Assembly: GCF_005871185.1 (NCBI RefSeq)
Contig: NZ_SWKN01000009.1
Span: forward strand, 124,001 to 188,000
Reading direction: 5' to 3'
DNA from: Limnobacter alexandrii
GTDB taxonomy: Bacteria > Pseudomonadota > Gammaproteobacteria > Burkholderiales > Burkholderiaceae_B
Length of the DNA: 64,000 nt
Shown: positions 29,029 through 38,723 of the stretch, piece by piece
Layout: the number at the start of each line of letters is the position of its first letter
How positions within the stretch are numbered: the first letter of the stretch is position 1
Notes under the pieces: generated by a model
The model's database searches: none
The model's input: the letters and a program-made list of their open reading frames with translations, nothing else
What the model was told of the DNA's origin: nothing
Translations under genes and position numbers: made by a program

Positions 29029-30417
29029 TCAAGCTGCCTTGCTGCTGGTTTTTTTGTGAGCTTTCATGGTGGCATGAATTTCAGCAACAGTTTTGGGGGC
29101 ATCGGCGGTGTAGATGTCGCAGCCCTTTTGGGTCACCAAAGCATCGTCTTCAATTCGAATGCCAATGTTCTCAAATTGCTTGGGCACCCCTTTGCCGGGG
29201 CGGATGTACAAGCCAGGCTCAATGGTCAGCACCATCCCAGCTTCCAGCTTGCGGCTGGTGTGCGGAGCCACGCCATCTTCAGGCTTGGCCGCAGGGTCGC
29301 GGTAACTGCCACAATCGTGCACATCCATGCCCAGCCAGTGACTGGTGCGGTGCATGTAAAACCGTTTGTAAGCACCGCTTTCAAGGGCTTCGTTCAAACC
29401 CATTTTCAGCAGCTTCAAATCAATCAAACCCTGGGCCAACACTTTCACGGCGGCATCGTGCGGATCGTTGAAACGGGCACCGGGCTTGGTGGCGTCGATG
29501 GCAGCGTATTGCGCATTCAACACCACCTCATACACAGCTTGCTGAGCCTTGCTGAACTGCCCATTCACCGGGAATGTACGGGTGATATCGGATGCGTAGC
29601 AGTCCAGCTCGCAACCCGCATCAATCAACAACAAATCACCATCGCGCATTTTGGCGTCATTGGACCGGTAATGCAGCACACAGGCGTTTGCGCCAGAGGC
29701 CACGATTGAGCCATAGGCAGGTGCTTCCGAACCATTTTTGCGGAACTGATACAGCAACTCCGCTTCAACTTCAAATTCAAACTTGCCTGGCTGGCAAACT
29801 TGCATGGCGGCAATGTGCGCCTGCGCGGAAATGGTGGCAGCGCGGCGCATGATGTCGATTTCGGTTTTGTCTTTGATCAAACGCATTTCATCCAGTGAAT
29901 GGCTTAGATCAAGCACTGCATGCGGCGCAGAAATACCCATGCGGGCTTTTCCTCGTAGGGTTTTCAACACATCTGCCACCGCGGCTTCAAGGCTTTCGTC
30001 TTCACCGAGGCGCAAAAACACGGCAGGCTGATTGGCCAATGTGTCGATCAAATGCTCTTCAAGGTCTTCAATGCTGTAAGCCTCGTGCATGCCGAAAGCC
30101 GACTGCGCAGCCTTTGGGCCGAAGCGGAACCCTTCCCAAATTTCTCGCTCTTCGTTTTTGTCCCTGCAAAACAGCACGGCGCGGGAATCGCCACTGGGCG
30201 GCACCACCAAGGCCAAACAGGCTTCGGGTTCAGGAAAGCCGGTGAGGTAATAAAAATAACTGTCAGAGCGGAAGGCGTAATCGGCATCGCGATTGCGCAT
30301 CACTTCCATGCCCGATTGCACCAGTGCTACGCCACCACCCATTTTCTTCAAACGGCGCGCCAACTGCTCTCGGCGCTTGGCGTAAATGAGGGGATTGTGG
30401 GTGGGGTACCTGCTCAT
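29029..30417 (-). CDS. pepP: Xaa-Pro aminopeptidase P
   Basis: 462 residues, M24 family. An N-terminal AMP_N domain (YPTHNPLIYAKRREQLARRL) is followed by the pita-bread catalytic domain with dimetal ligands in LLIDAGCELDCYASDITRTFP, the histidine region HRTSHWLGMDVHD, and two glutamates in LTIEPGLYI and IRIEDDALVT. It removes N-terminal residues preceding proline. Ends with a Lys/Ser-rich tail. It follows murU by one base. Confidence 0.95.
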   Translation of the reverse strand: MSRYPTHNPLIYAKRREQLARRLKKMGGGVALVQSGMEVMRNRDADYAFRSDSYFYYLTGFPEPEACLALVVPPSGDSRAVLFCRDKNEEREIWEGFRFGPKAAQSAFGMHEAYSIEDLEEHLIDTLANQPAVFLRLGEDESLEAAVADVLKTLRGKARMGISAPHAVLDLSHSLDEMRLIKDKTEIDIMRRAATISAQAHIAAMQVCQPGKFEFEVEAELLYQFRKNGSEAPAYGSIVASGANACVLHYRSNDAKMRDGDLLLIDAGCELDCYASDITRTFPVNGQFSKAQQAVYEVVLNAQYAAIDATKPGARFNDPHDAAVKVLAQGLIDLKLLKMGLNEALESGAYKRFYMHRTSHWLGMDVHDCGSYRDPAAKPEDGVAPHTSRKLEAGMVLTIEPGLYIRPGKGVPKQFENIGIRIEDDALVTQKGCDIYTADAPKTVAEIHATMKAHKKTSSKAA

Positions 30418-30418
30418 G

Positions 30419-31114
30419 CTAGTGCTTCCTTTCTGAATTCAATCGTTGGTTGAGTTCTTCAAGCCTTTCCGGCGTACCAATGTCCATCCAGAAACCGTTA
30501 AACAACTCACCTTGTACTTTGCCTGCTGCCATGGCTTGGCGCAACAGGGGCGCAAGTTTTGCAACCTCGCCCACCTTGACTGGGAGGAACAAACTTGGGT
30601 GATACACACCAATGCCGGAAAAAGTGAATGTGGTATTGCCCGGCTCGGGTTGTATGACTTCGCTACCCAGCAATGCAAAATCACCTTGCGGGTTGTGCGG
30701 CGGGTTGGACACCATCACCAAGTACGCAAGCTGCCCATGCTGCCACTCAGCCGCAATTTGCAAAGCCCTGGCAACAGGCCAATCGCAGGCGACATCGCCG
30801 TTAATCACCAAAAATGGCTCCTCTCCCAAGGTATGCAAAGCCTTGCGAATACCGCCCGCAGTTTCCAGTGCCGTGGCTTCGGCTGAATAACTTAGCTGTA
30901 CCCCAAAAGCCGAGCCATCGCCAAAGTGATCTTCAATTTGTTGGCCCAAATGCGCATAATTGATCACAATCTCGGTGATACCCGCCTTGGCCAAAGCCTC
31001 AATGTGCCACTGCAACAGGGGCTTGCCGCCAGCAGGCAGCAGGGGTTTGGGGCAATGGTCGGTCAATGGGCGCATGCGTTCGCCACGCCCTGCCGCCAAT
31101 ATCATCGCCTTCAT
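30419..31114 (-). CDS. murU: N-acetylmuramate alpha-1-phosphate uridylyltransferase
   Basis: 231 residues. Nucleotidyltransferase fold with LAAGRGERMRPLTDHCPKPLL at residue 6 onward, LVINGDVACD (metal-binding Asp) and a C-terminal FWMDIGTPERL. In Pseudomonas, MurU makes UDP-MurNAc directly from MurNAc-1-phosphate, bypassing fosfomycin-sensitive MurA. The assignment over generic sugar nucleotidyltransferases rests on the adjacent kinase amgK, whose stop directly abuts this ATG. Confidence 0.93.
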   Translation of the reverse strand: MKAMILAAGRGERMRPLTDHCPKPLLPAGGKPLLQWHIEALAKAGITEIVINYAHLGQQIEDHFGDGSAFGVQLSYSAEATALETAGGIRKALHTLGEEPFLVINGDVACDWPVARALQIAAEWQHGQLAYLVMVSNPPHNPQGDFALLGSEVIQPEPGNTTFTFSGIGVYHPSLFLPVKVGEVAKLAPLLRQAMAAGKVQGELFNGFWMDIGTPERLEELNQRLNSERKH

Positions 31115-32146
31115 TTAAAACGTGTACCCCACTTGTGCCGCCTTGTTTTCGAGTCGATCCAGCAACAGCAGCAGGGGCTTGAATGCAATGTAGCGGCCCG
31201 CCACTAGGCGCACGTAGCGCAACACCATGGGCAGGTCGTTCAAATACTGGGCCTTGCCATCGCGGTAATTCAGCCGCGCGAAAATACCCAGAATTTTCAA
31301 ATGGCGCTGCAAACCCATGAAATCGAACTGGCGATAAAATTCGCCGGGATCCTCGCAAATGGGCAAACCGGCCTTGCGGGCGGCCTCCCAGTAGCGCACA
31401 GTCCAGTCCAGGGTCTGCGCTTCGGGCCATTCAATGTAGGCGTCGCGCAAAATACTGACCAGGTCGTAACTCAGCGGGCCTTTCACGGCATCCTGAAAAT
31501 CAAGAATACCGAATTCGGGTTCTGTTCCCGCTTGGCTCGTCAGCATCAAGTTTCGGCTGTGATAGTCACGGTGCACAAACACTTGCGGCTCGGCCAATGC
31601 ACTTTGAATCAGCATGCCTTTAATACTGTCCAGCCAGTTGCGTTCCTGATTGGTCAGTTCAGCACCATAGTGCTTGCCCACATACCACTCATCGAACAAA
31701 TTCATTTCCTGCAACAATTTGTCGGCACCGTATGCAGGAATTCCTGAGGTGCTGGTATTGGCTTGCAGGTTTACCAGGTCATGCAGTGCCTGCATGTAAA
31801 AGGCATCTTTCTGGTCGGGTTGGGCATTCAGACCCTGCAACATCGTGGTGTTGCCAAAATCCTCCAGCAACAAAAATCCTTCTTCCGGGTTTTGTGCCAA
31901 TACCTCGGGTGCCCTCGAGCCGCCGTCTCGCAGCAAAGCCGCCACATGCACGAAGGGGCGCACATCTTCTTTCTCGGGAGGTGCATCCATCACAATCAGG
32001 GTTCGCGCGTTATTCGCCTCGCTTACCCGAAAGTAGCGGCGAAAACTGGCGTCGCTGGACGCCGCCTGCAAGGTTTGCAGGTCAAACTCAAAACCATTCA
32101 GGCCAGTCAGCCATTTTTTCAACATTTCTTGACGCAAGGCACTCAT
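31115..32146 (-). CDS. amgK: Anomeric MurNAc/GlcNAc kinase
   Basis: About 343 residues, aminoglycoside-phosphotransferase fold. The catalytic loop VHRDYHSRNLML and the metal-binding ILDFQDAVKGP are clear, and SSDASFRRYFRV is the family start. It phosphorylates MurNAc at the anomeric carbon for MurU. The frame is open to a TTG at 32158, but ATG 32146 has GGACGG upstream. Divergent from lptD, as in pseudomonads and other betaproteobacteria. Confidence 0.93.
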   Translation of the reverse strand: MSALRQEMLKKWLTGLNGFEFDLQTLQAASSDASFRRYFRVSEANNARTLIVMDAPPEKEDVRPFVHVAALLRDGGSRAPEVLAQNPEEGFLLLEDFGNTTMLQGLNAQPDQKDAFYMQALHDLVNLQANTSTSGIPAYGADKLLQEMNLFDEWYVGKHYGAELTNQERNWLDSIKGMLIQSALAEPQVFVHRDYHSRNLMLTSQAGTEPEFGILDFQDAVKGPLSYDLVSILRDAYIEWPEAQTLDWTVRYWEAARKAGLPICEDPGEFYRQFDFMGLQRHLKILGIFARLNYRDGKAQYLNDLPMVLRYVRLVAGRYIAFKPLLLLLDRLENKAAQVGYTF

Positions 32147-32183
32147 CAAACCGTCCAATCTCTTTAATTTGTAGTTAGTTGCC

Positions 32184-32189
32184 TATAAT
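32184..32189 (+). promoter_or_regulatory. Possible -10 element for lptD
   Basis: A perfect TATAAT lies in the 98-base space between amgK and lptD, 56 bases before the lptD start. No good -35 hexamer sits 16-18 bases upstream (CTTTAA is the nearest), so the promoter is tentative. Confidence 0.4.
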
Positions 32190-32244
32190 AGTAGGATCCT
32201 ATGGCGCTTGATCGATCCGTCACCTATTTGAGTACATACCCAGC

Positions 32245-34542
32245 TTGAAGAAAAGCAAAAAATTACTGCAAGTGCACTCTGTGCCCACCCGCCCTACAGC
32301 CATAGCCTTTGCTTTGTTCTGTCTTGGTGCGCCTGCGTTCGCCCAAACCACCGGTGCTACTCCACCCAAGGCCGAGTCCCCCACCCGCCTGAAAATTGAT
32401 GGTGGCCTGCTGGGAGTGCGCAACCCCATACCTGAGGACGAGGCCACCTACATATCCGCCGACCGCCTTTACGGCAACAGTGCCGAGGAAACCTTTCTGG
32501 AAGGCAATGTCGAAGTTCGGCGCAACAAACTGAAACTGTTCAGCGACTCAATCAATTATTCGCCGATTACCGACCGCGCCACGGCCAAGGGCAACCTGGT
32601 GATTGAGCAAGAAGGCATGGTGCTGAAAGCCCCGGAGGGCTCAGTAAAACTGGGCACCGGCGAAAGCGAAATGACAAGCCCCACCTTTGAGTTGAAGGAA
32701 ATCAACGGCAAAGGCCGGGCCGACAAAATGCAGTACGACGGCATTTCAACACTCACGCTTGAAAACCCGAATTACACGGTATGCGAGGTGCCAAACCCAG
32801 GCGCGGCTGATCAGGGTGATTGGTACATCACCGCCGACTCCCTTGAAATTGACCAGGCGGCTGAGGTGGGCCGGGCCCGCGGTGCGAAAGTAGTGTTTCA
32901 GGATGTGCCCATACTGGGTGCCCCTTACTTCTCGTTCCCCACCACCGACAGGCGCAAAAGCGGCTTCCTGCCGCCCTCGTTTGGCACTGTGTCCAACAGC
33001 GGGCTGGAAGTGACTGTGCCGTATTACCTGAATATTGCGCCAGACAAAGACATGACCCTGTACCCGAAAATCATTTCGGGCCGAGGTTATCAGTTGGGCA
33101 CCCAAACACGCTACCTGACGCAAAACAACGAAGGCGAACTAAAATACGACTACCTGCCTGACGACGAAAAAACCGGCACAGACCGAACAGCTTTGTCCCT
33201 GCTACACAGGTACGAGAAGGGGCCTTTCTATGCGGGGGTCAACTTCAATCAGGTGTCGGATGACAATTATTTTGTCGACTTCTCCCGCACACAGGCTGTG
33301 GCCTCGCAGCGTGTTTTGGTTCAAGAAGGTTATCTGTCCTATCGCCAGAAAAACTGGAGCGCCAATGTGCGCACCGTGGCTCACCAAACATTGCAATTGT
33401 TCAACGACGTGATCGCTGAACCCTACGATCGCTTGCCAGAAGCCACGCTTGAGCTTAGCCCAACCCGCATTGGCGAGGCCAATGCGTTTGTATCCGTTAG
33501 TGGGCAATACACCGACTTCGCGCGGCCTTCCTCAGCGCCCGCCCGGGTTGAAGGTTCTCGCGGCGTAACGCGCGCCCGGGTTTTCATGCCAATTCAGCGA
33601 TCCGAGTTTTCGTTTACTCCAGCCCTGTCCGTGCAGGCGAACACCTATGATCTGCAGGGCCAAACGCCAGGATCACCCGCAGCCCCCGGCAGCGTGATTC
33701 CTACAGTGTCGCTGGACAGTACGGTGTACTTCGACCGCAAAACAAGCTTTTTCGGTCGAAATGTAAACCAAACACTTGAACCCAGAATTTTCTACCTGTA
33801 CACCCCGTTCAAAGACCAATCCGACCAACCTATTTTCGACACCTCGGTGATCGACCAAAGCCTGACCCGGATTTTTGCAGAGAACCGGTACTCTGGGCTT
33901 GACCGCGTCGGCGATGCAAACCAGTTAACCCTGGCCGTGACCAGTCGCTTTTATGATGAGGGCACTAGTGAGGAGCTGTTCAGCGTCACTGGTGGCCAAC
34001 GCTTGAACCTGAGTACACCTCGGGTTATTTTGCAAGGCTTTGAGGCGCCGACCACCAGCGATTCTGACTTCTTTGCCAATGCGCGGGGCCGCATCAGTCA
34101 GTCCGTGTTCCTCGATGCCACCACACAGCTGAATGCAGAAAGCGGGCGTCATGAACGCGGCAACATCACCGTCAGCTATGCGCCCTCGCTGGGCAAACAA
34201 TTGAATTTTGGTTACCGCTACACGCGCGCCCAAATTGACCAGTTCGACATTTCTGGCCAATGGCCCATCTCCGACCGCTGGAGTGGCGTGGGTCGTTTAA
34301 ACTACTCCATGTTGGACAATCGCCTGATTGAAGGTGTCGCCGGCCTAGAATACGGAGAAGGTTGCTGGGCAGTGCGCGTAATCGCGCAGCGTTTTGCCAC
34401 AGCTCCCTTGCTTGAAACCACCTCGCTCTTTGTTCAACTGGAACTCAATGGACTGGGTCGCTTGGGCTCCAACCCAGCGGATCTGTTGTCCCGAAAGGTA
34501 CCTGGGTACACACCTTTCGCATCCTCACAAATTGCCCAATGA
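32245..34542 (+). CDS. lptD: LPS-assembly outer membrane protein LptD
   Basis: 765 residues. A signal peptide ends at APAFA (about residue 33), an OstA-like periplasmic domain follows at about 70-200 (YISADRLYGNSAEETFLEGNV start), then the large LptD beta-barrel with RKSGFLPPSFG, ending in aromatic-rich strands. It inserts lipopolysaccharide into the outer leaflet together with LptE. Start is TTG at 32245, the only start that keeps the basic signal-peptide head (MKKSKKLLQ). lptF and lptG of the same pathway lie at 59.6-61.9 kb. Its stop overlaps the surA ATG. Confidence 0.96.
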   Translation: MKKSKKLLQVHSVPTRPTAIAFALFCLGAPAFAQTTGATPPKAESPTRLKIDGGLLGVRNPIPEDEATYISADRLYGNSAEETFLEGNVEVRRNKLKLFSDSINYSPITDRATAKGNLVIEQEGMVLKAPEGSVKLGTGESEMTSPTFELKEINGKGRADKMQYDGISTLTLENPNYTVCEVPNPGAADQGDWYITADSLEIDQAAEVGRARGAKVVFQDVPILGAPYFSFPTTDRRKSGFLPPSFGTVSNSGLEVTVPYYLNIAPDKDMTLYPKIISGRGYQLGTQTRYLTQNNEGELKYDYLPDDEKTGTDRTALSLLHRYEKGPFYAGVNFNQVSDDNYFVDFSRTQAVASQRVLVQEGYLSYRQKNWSANVRTVAHQTLQLFNDVIAEPYDRLPEATLELSPTRIGEANAFVSVSGQYTDFARPSSAPARVEGSRGVTRARVFMPIQRSEFSFTPALSVQANTYDLQGQTPGSPAAPGSVIPTVSLDSTVYFDRKTSFFGRNVNQTLEPRIFYLYTPFKDQSDQPIFDTSVIDQSLTRIFAENRYSGLDRVGDANQLTLAVTSRFYDEGTSEELFSVTGGQRLNLSTPRVILQGFEAPTTSDSDFFANARGRISQSVFLDATTQLNAESGRHERGNITVSYAPSLGKQLNFGYRYTRAQIDQFDISGQWPISDRWSGVGRLNYSMLDNRLIEGVAGLEYGEGCWAVRVIAQRFATAPLLETTSLFVQLELNGLGRLGSNPADLLSRKVPGYTPFASSQIAQ

Positions 34543-35945
34543 GCAACCGATTAAGCACCCAAAAAGTTATGCATATGAAGCAAATTCAACACTGGTTATT
34601 CTCAATTTCCGCTCTGATGGCCGTGGGCCATGTACAGGCGCAGGGCATTCAAGCACCAACATCAAACCTGCCTGCCGGCAAATTGAGTTCAGAGCTTGGA
34701 GCCAGCAATGGTTCGAACGCAGCAGCCATTGACAGCATTGTGGCGGTCGTTAACACCGACATCATCACCCGCAGCGAGTTGAACCGGCAGGTTGCCCTGA
34801 TTGAGCGCCAAATGAGCCGCCGTGGGGCACCCTTGCCAGACCGCATCGAATTGCGAAAACAGGTACTCGACCGCATGGTGATGGATCGGGCTCAACTTCA
34901 AAAAGCGGAAGAAGTGGGCATTCGGATTGAAGAGGCCCAAATTGAGGCGGCAATGGCCCGCGTGGCAGATCAGAACGGTTTATCCCTCGAAGATTTCCTT
35001 GCTCGCCTCCAAGAAGAAGGTGTGTCGCCTGCCCGCTTCAGGGAAGAGGTGCGCAGCGAAATCACCTTGGGCCGCCTGCGCGAGCGTGAAGTGGAAGCCC
35101 GAATTCAGGTGTCCGACGCCGAGATTCAGAATTACCTGGCTGCCCGTACCAAAGGTGGCGCTGCCGCCAACCAACCCGAAGTGAACTGGGTACAGCTCAT
35201 GGTCAAAGCACCCAGCGACGCCAGTGGCGCAACGCTGAACCAGGCCAGGGCCAAGGTAGAAACCCTTGAAAAAGCGCTGAAAGACGGAAAAACCGTACAA
35301 GACATTGTACAAACCAACCCGGAGTTGGCCATTGATGGCACAGGGCAAATGGGTTGGACGGGCTTTGACGCAGTGCCCACCTTGTTCACCGATTTCCTGT
35401 CCAAAGGACAGCCTAACGCAGTGCAAACCATTCGTAGTCCCAATGGTTTTCATGTGTTGAAGGTGCTTGAGCGGCGTGAAAGTGGCGCCGCCCTGGACAA
35501 CACCCCAGTGACTCAAACCCGGGCCCGACACATCCTGATTCGACCAGGTCCTGACATCACCGAGGCCGAGGCCAAACGCAGACTGAATTTCGCACTGGAG
35601 CAACTGCAAGGCGGCGCAGCCACGTTTGACAACTTGGCCAAACGCTATTCTCAGGATGGATCCGCCGCCAAAGGCGGCGACTTGGGATGGCTTTACCCTG
35701 GCGACACGGTGCCTGAATTTGAACGCGAGATGAACCAGCTCAGCATTGGTGGTGTAAGCCCTGTGTTTCAAAGCCGTTTCGGTTTTCACATTATTCAGGT
35801 GGTCGAGCGTCGCCAACAGGCCGCGTCTGAAGAGCGTCAACGGCAGGCCGCACGCCAGGCCATTCGTGCCAGCAAATCAGAGGAAAGCTATCAGGAATGG
35901 CTTCGACAGTTGCGCGACTCCACCTTCATCGAAATTCGCCTTTAA
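34539..35945 (+). CDS. surA: Periplasmic peptidyl-prolyl isomerase and chaperone SurA
   Basis: 468 residues. N-terminal SurA chaperone domain (IVAVVNTDIITRSELNRQV) followed by two parvulin domains, the second with the classic ARHILIRP...AKRYSQDGSAAKGGDLGWLYPGD block. It escorts outer-membrane porins and LptD through the periplasm. ATG at 34539 overlaps the lptD stop; ATG at 34575 would give a cleaner signal peptide (KQIQHWLFSISALMAVGHVQA). Standard lptD-surA-pdxA-rsmA order. Confidence 0.96.
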   Translation: MSNRLSTQKVMHMKQIQHWLFSISALMAVGHVQAQGIQAPTSNLPAGKLSSELGASNGSNAAAIDSIVAVVNTDIITRSELNRQVALIERQMSRRGAPLPDRIELRKQVLDRMVMDRAQLQKAEEVGIRIEEAQIEAAMARVADQNGLSLEDFLARLQEEGVSPARFREEVRSEITLGRLREREVEARIQVSDAEIQNYLAARTKGGAAANQPEVNWVQLMVKAPSDASGATLNQARAKVETLEKALKDGKTVQDIVQTNPELAIDGTGQMGWTGFDAVPTLFTDFLSKGQPNAVQTIRSPNGFHVLKVLERRESGAALDNTPVTQTRARHILIRPGPDITEAEAKRRLNFALEQLQGGAATFDNLAKRYSQDGSAAKGGDLGWLYPGDTVPEFEREMNQLSIGGVSPVFQSRFGFHIIQVVERRQQAASEERQRQAARQAIRASKSEESYQEWLRQLRDSTFIEIRL

Positions 35946-35955
35946 TTCTTAGGGC

Positions 35956-36978
35956 ATGAGCAAAGCCACAAACCTCCCGATCCTTGTTACCAGCGGTGAA
36001 CCCGCGGGAATCGGGCCAGAGTTGTGTGCCTTGCTGGCCGAGACAAACCAGGCCAAGCGACTAAACCGGGCACTGGTTATCCTTGGCGACGCAAACTTGC
36101 TTACTACTAGAGCCAGCAACGCGGGAATTGAACCCAAATGGCAGCGCATTGACTCGCTACGGGATATTGCCAACAGCGATACCGGGGCGCCGGGCTATTA
36201 TTTACTCGACCACCCCCTGTCAGCACCCTGCACCACGGGTCAACCCAGTTCAGCCAATGCGCCTTATGTGCTGGGCCTGCTCAACCTGGCGTGCGATGCC
36301 TGCCAGAACGGAAATGCGGCAGCCATGGTGACCGCCCCCATTCAGAAATCCGCAATCAGCCCACATTGGCCCGGTTTTATGGGCCACACCGAATACCTTG
36401 CCGAGCGCTGCGACCAAACAGAGGTGGTGATGATGTTGATGGGTGGACAAATGAAGGTGGCACTGGCCACTACCCACATTCCACTGGCCAAAGTACCCGC
36501 TGCAATTACCCGGGACAGCCTTACCCGCACCCTTGAAATCATGCTGCACGATTTGAGCCTGTACTGGAATGTGCCAAAACCCAGAATTCTGGTGACCGGG
36601 CTGAATCCGCATGCTGGCGAATCAGGCGACCTGGGACATGAAGAAATTGAGACCATCACGCCAACCATCCAAGCCTTGCAAGCCAAGGGACACGATGTAC
36701 AGGGTCCCTTTCCTGCGGACACCTTGTTTCAACCAAAATACCTGCAAAACAGCGACGCGGTTTTGGCCATGTTCCACGACCAAGGTTTGCCCGTGTTGAA
36801 ACATGCAAGTTTCGGTCAGGGCGTGAATATTTCACTGGGTTTGCCGATTGTGCGAACCTCGGTTGACCACGGCACCGCACTTGATTTGGCTGGCACCCGC
36901 AACATGGACGCCGGCAGCCTGAATGAAGCGATAGAATGCGCGCACCACATGGACCTTTGCCGCAGGAAAGCGCAATGA
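35956..36978 (+). CDS. pdxA: 4-hydroxythreonine-4-phosphate dehydrogenase
   Basis: 340 residues, full length. Family blocks are VTSGEPAGIGPEL, VTAPIQKSAI, FMGHTEYLAE (metal ligand), ATTHIPLAKVP, GLNPHAGESGDLGHEE and AMFHDQGLPVLK. Catalyses the NAD-dependent step in de novo pyridoxal phosphate synthesis. Its TGA overlaps the rsmA ATG by four bases. Confidence 0.96.
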   Translation: MSKATNLPILVTSGEPAGIGPELCALLAETNQAKRLNRALVILGDANLLTTRASNAGIEPKWQRIDSLRDIANSDTGAPGYYLLDHPLSAPCTTGQPSSANAPYVLGLLNLACDACQNGNAAAMVTAPIQKSAISPHWPGFMGHTEYLAERCDQTEVVMMLMGGQMKVALATTHIPLAKVPAAITRDSLTRTLEIMLHDLSLYWNVPKPRILVTGLNPHAGESGDLGHEEIETITPTIQALQAKGHDVQGPFPADTLFQPKYLQNSDAVLAMFHDQGLPVLKHASFGQGVNISLGLPIVRTSVDHGTALDLAGTRNMDAGSLNEAIECAHHMDLCRRKAQ

Positions 36979-37766
36979 AACACCAAGCAAAAAAAAGATT
37001 TGGCCAACACTTCTTAACCGATCAAAGTGTGCTGTCCAACCTGATTGGCGAAATGCGACCACGTGCCGACGACACACTGGTCGAAATTGGCCCGGGCTTG
37101 GGTGCACTGACATTCTGGTTACTCAAAGCAGTCAATCATCTGCAGGTGATTGAAATTGACAGGGATTTGGCAGAGAAACTTCGCATGGGCGCCTGGAAAG
37201 ACAAGCTGACCGTTCACGAAGTGGACGTGTTGAAATTTGATTTCGGGCAACTCCCTGCACCTTTTCGAGTTGTGGGCAATCTGCCCTACAACATTTCATC
37301 GCCCATTTTGTTTGCTTTGCTTGAGGTAGCTGACCAGGTTATTGATCAGCATTTCATGTTGCAAAAGGAAGTGATTGACCGCATGGTGGCCGCCCCGAAA
37401 ACCAGCGACTATGGCAGGTTGTCAGTGATGTTGCAGGCCTACTACGACATGGACCATCTGTTTGACGTGCCGCCCGAGTGCTTCGACCCACCGCCCCGAG
37501 TGATGTCCGCGATTGTTCGCATGGTGCCCAAACCAGCCCAGCAACGAGCCGAAATTCCAGGTGATATTTTTAGTCGGGTGGTCAGCACTGCTTTTTCGCA
37601 ACGCCGCAAAATGTTGCGCAACACCTGGGCCAACGTGGTGCCTGAACACATCGCAACAGCCGCGGGCATTGCCCTTACAGCGCGTGCCGAGGAAATTGCA
37701 TCGGCGCAGTTTGTGCATGTGGCACAACTGCTGGCCAACACCGTGGAAAACCGGGCCAGCAGCTAA
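36975..37766 (+). CDS. rsmA: 16S rRNA dimethyladenosine transferase RsmA (KsgA)
   Basis: 263 residues. RFGQHFLTD, the SAM motif VEIGPGLGALT, and the catalytic NLPYNIS are all visible. It dimethylates A1518 and A1519 of 16S rRNA late in 30S assembly. ATG 36975 is within the pdxA stop; a longer frame from 36936 is spurious. In enterobacteria apaG and apaH follow; here the operon ends and murI converges with a four-base overlap. Confidence 0.96.
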   Translation: MKHQAKKRFGQHFLTDQSVLSNLIGEMRPRADDTLVEIGPGLGALTFWLLKAVNHLQVIEIDRDLAEKLRMGAWKDKLTVHEVDVLKFDFGQLPAPFRVVGNLPYNISSPILFALLEVADQVIDQHFMLQKEVIDRMVAAPKTSDYGRLSVMLQAYYDMDHLFDVPPECFDPPPRVMSAIVRMVPKPAQQRAEIPGDIFSRVVSTAFSQRRKMLRNTWANVVPEHIATAAGIALTARAEEIASAQFVHVAQLLANTVENRASS

Positions 37767-38611
37767 ACCTTCAATTGCTGAACCTTGGCATCACGCCAAT
37801 CGACGCCCAACAAATTCACCAACTTTGTTTTGAACGCTTCAGGCTGGCCCGTGGTGAAAAAACTCACCCGTTCAAGCAAAGGCAAATTCTCTGTGCCCGG
37901 ATTCAATAGGTTTTCACCCTCAAGGCGGGTTTTCAATTGTTTGGCCACGGGCAAGCCAGTCTCTATCACGGCAACACCAGGGCCAGCCAGTTTCGAAATG
38001 AGATGGGAAACAAAGGGGTAATGGGTGCAACCCAGCACAATCACGTCGGCTTGTTTGTGCAGCAACTCAGCCACCACTGGCTTTAGCAAATTCTCAATAG
38101 CGGATTCGGGTATGAGCGACTGTTCGATCAATTCGACGAGCCCCGGGCACGGGTGGGCAATCACTTTGGCCATGGGATCAAACCTTTCAACCAAGGCCTT
38201 GAACCGTTCACTGGCCACGGTATTTGTGGTTGCCAATATTCCCACCACCCCGGTTTTGGTCAGCATGCTGGCCGGTTTGACTGCTGGCTCAATGCCCACT
38301 ATTGGCCAATTTGCATGGATTGCCCGCGCCTGGTTGGCACCTGCAGCCGTGGCAGTGTTACAGGCCATGACCATGGCTTTGCACTCCTGGTTTCTCAACC
38401 AGTTGGACAGGGTTAAAACACGATCTGTGATTTCATGTTGAGGCTTGTCACCATAGGGTAGGTAGCGTTCGTCTGCAACATACTCAAAGCGCTCAAATGG
38501 CAAGTAATTCAGCAGGGCTTTCAAAACAGACAAACCACCCACGCCCGAATCAAAAACGCCCACGTGCTGCGTTGAAACTGCAATGGCAGGTGTGTGCAAC
38601 TTTTTATCCAT
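37763..38611 (-). CDS. murI: Glutamate racemase
   Basis: 282 residues. Supplies D-glutamate for peptidoglycan. The opening strand VGVFDSGVGGLSVL, the first catalytic Cys C84 in MACNTATAAG and the second in LGCTHYPF near residue 196 are present. Convergent with rsmA. Confidence 0.95.
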   Translation of the reverse strand: MDKKLHTPAIAVSTQHVGVFDSGVGGLSVLKALLNYLPFERFEYVADERYLPYGDKPQHEITDRVLTLSNWLRNQECKAMVMACNTATAAGANQARAIHANWPIVGIEPAVKPASMLTKTGVVGILATTNTVASERFKALVERFDPMAKVIAHPCPGLVELIEQSLIPESAIENLLKPVVAELLHKQADVIVLGCTHYPFVSHLISKLAGPGVAVIETGLPVAKQLKTRLEGENLLNPGTENLPLLERVSFFTTGQPEAFKTKLVNLLGVDWRDAKVQQLKV

Positions 38612-38723
38612 TGCTCATTCCACAATAGGCTTTAATATTTGCTGGGCGCTCTGGCAATATAGGGCTGCGGCCCACAGCGCCAAGGAGACAGCAAATGATA
38701 GAACAAAACCAGAGAATCTCCGC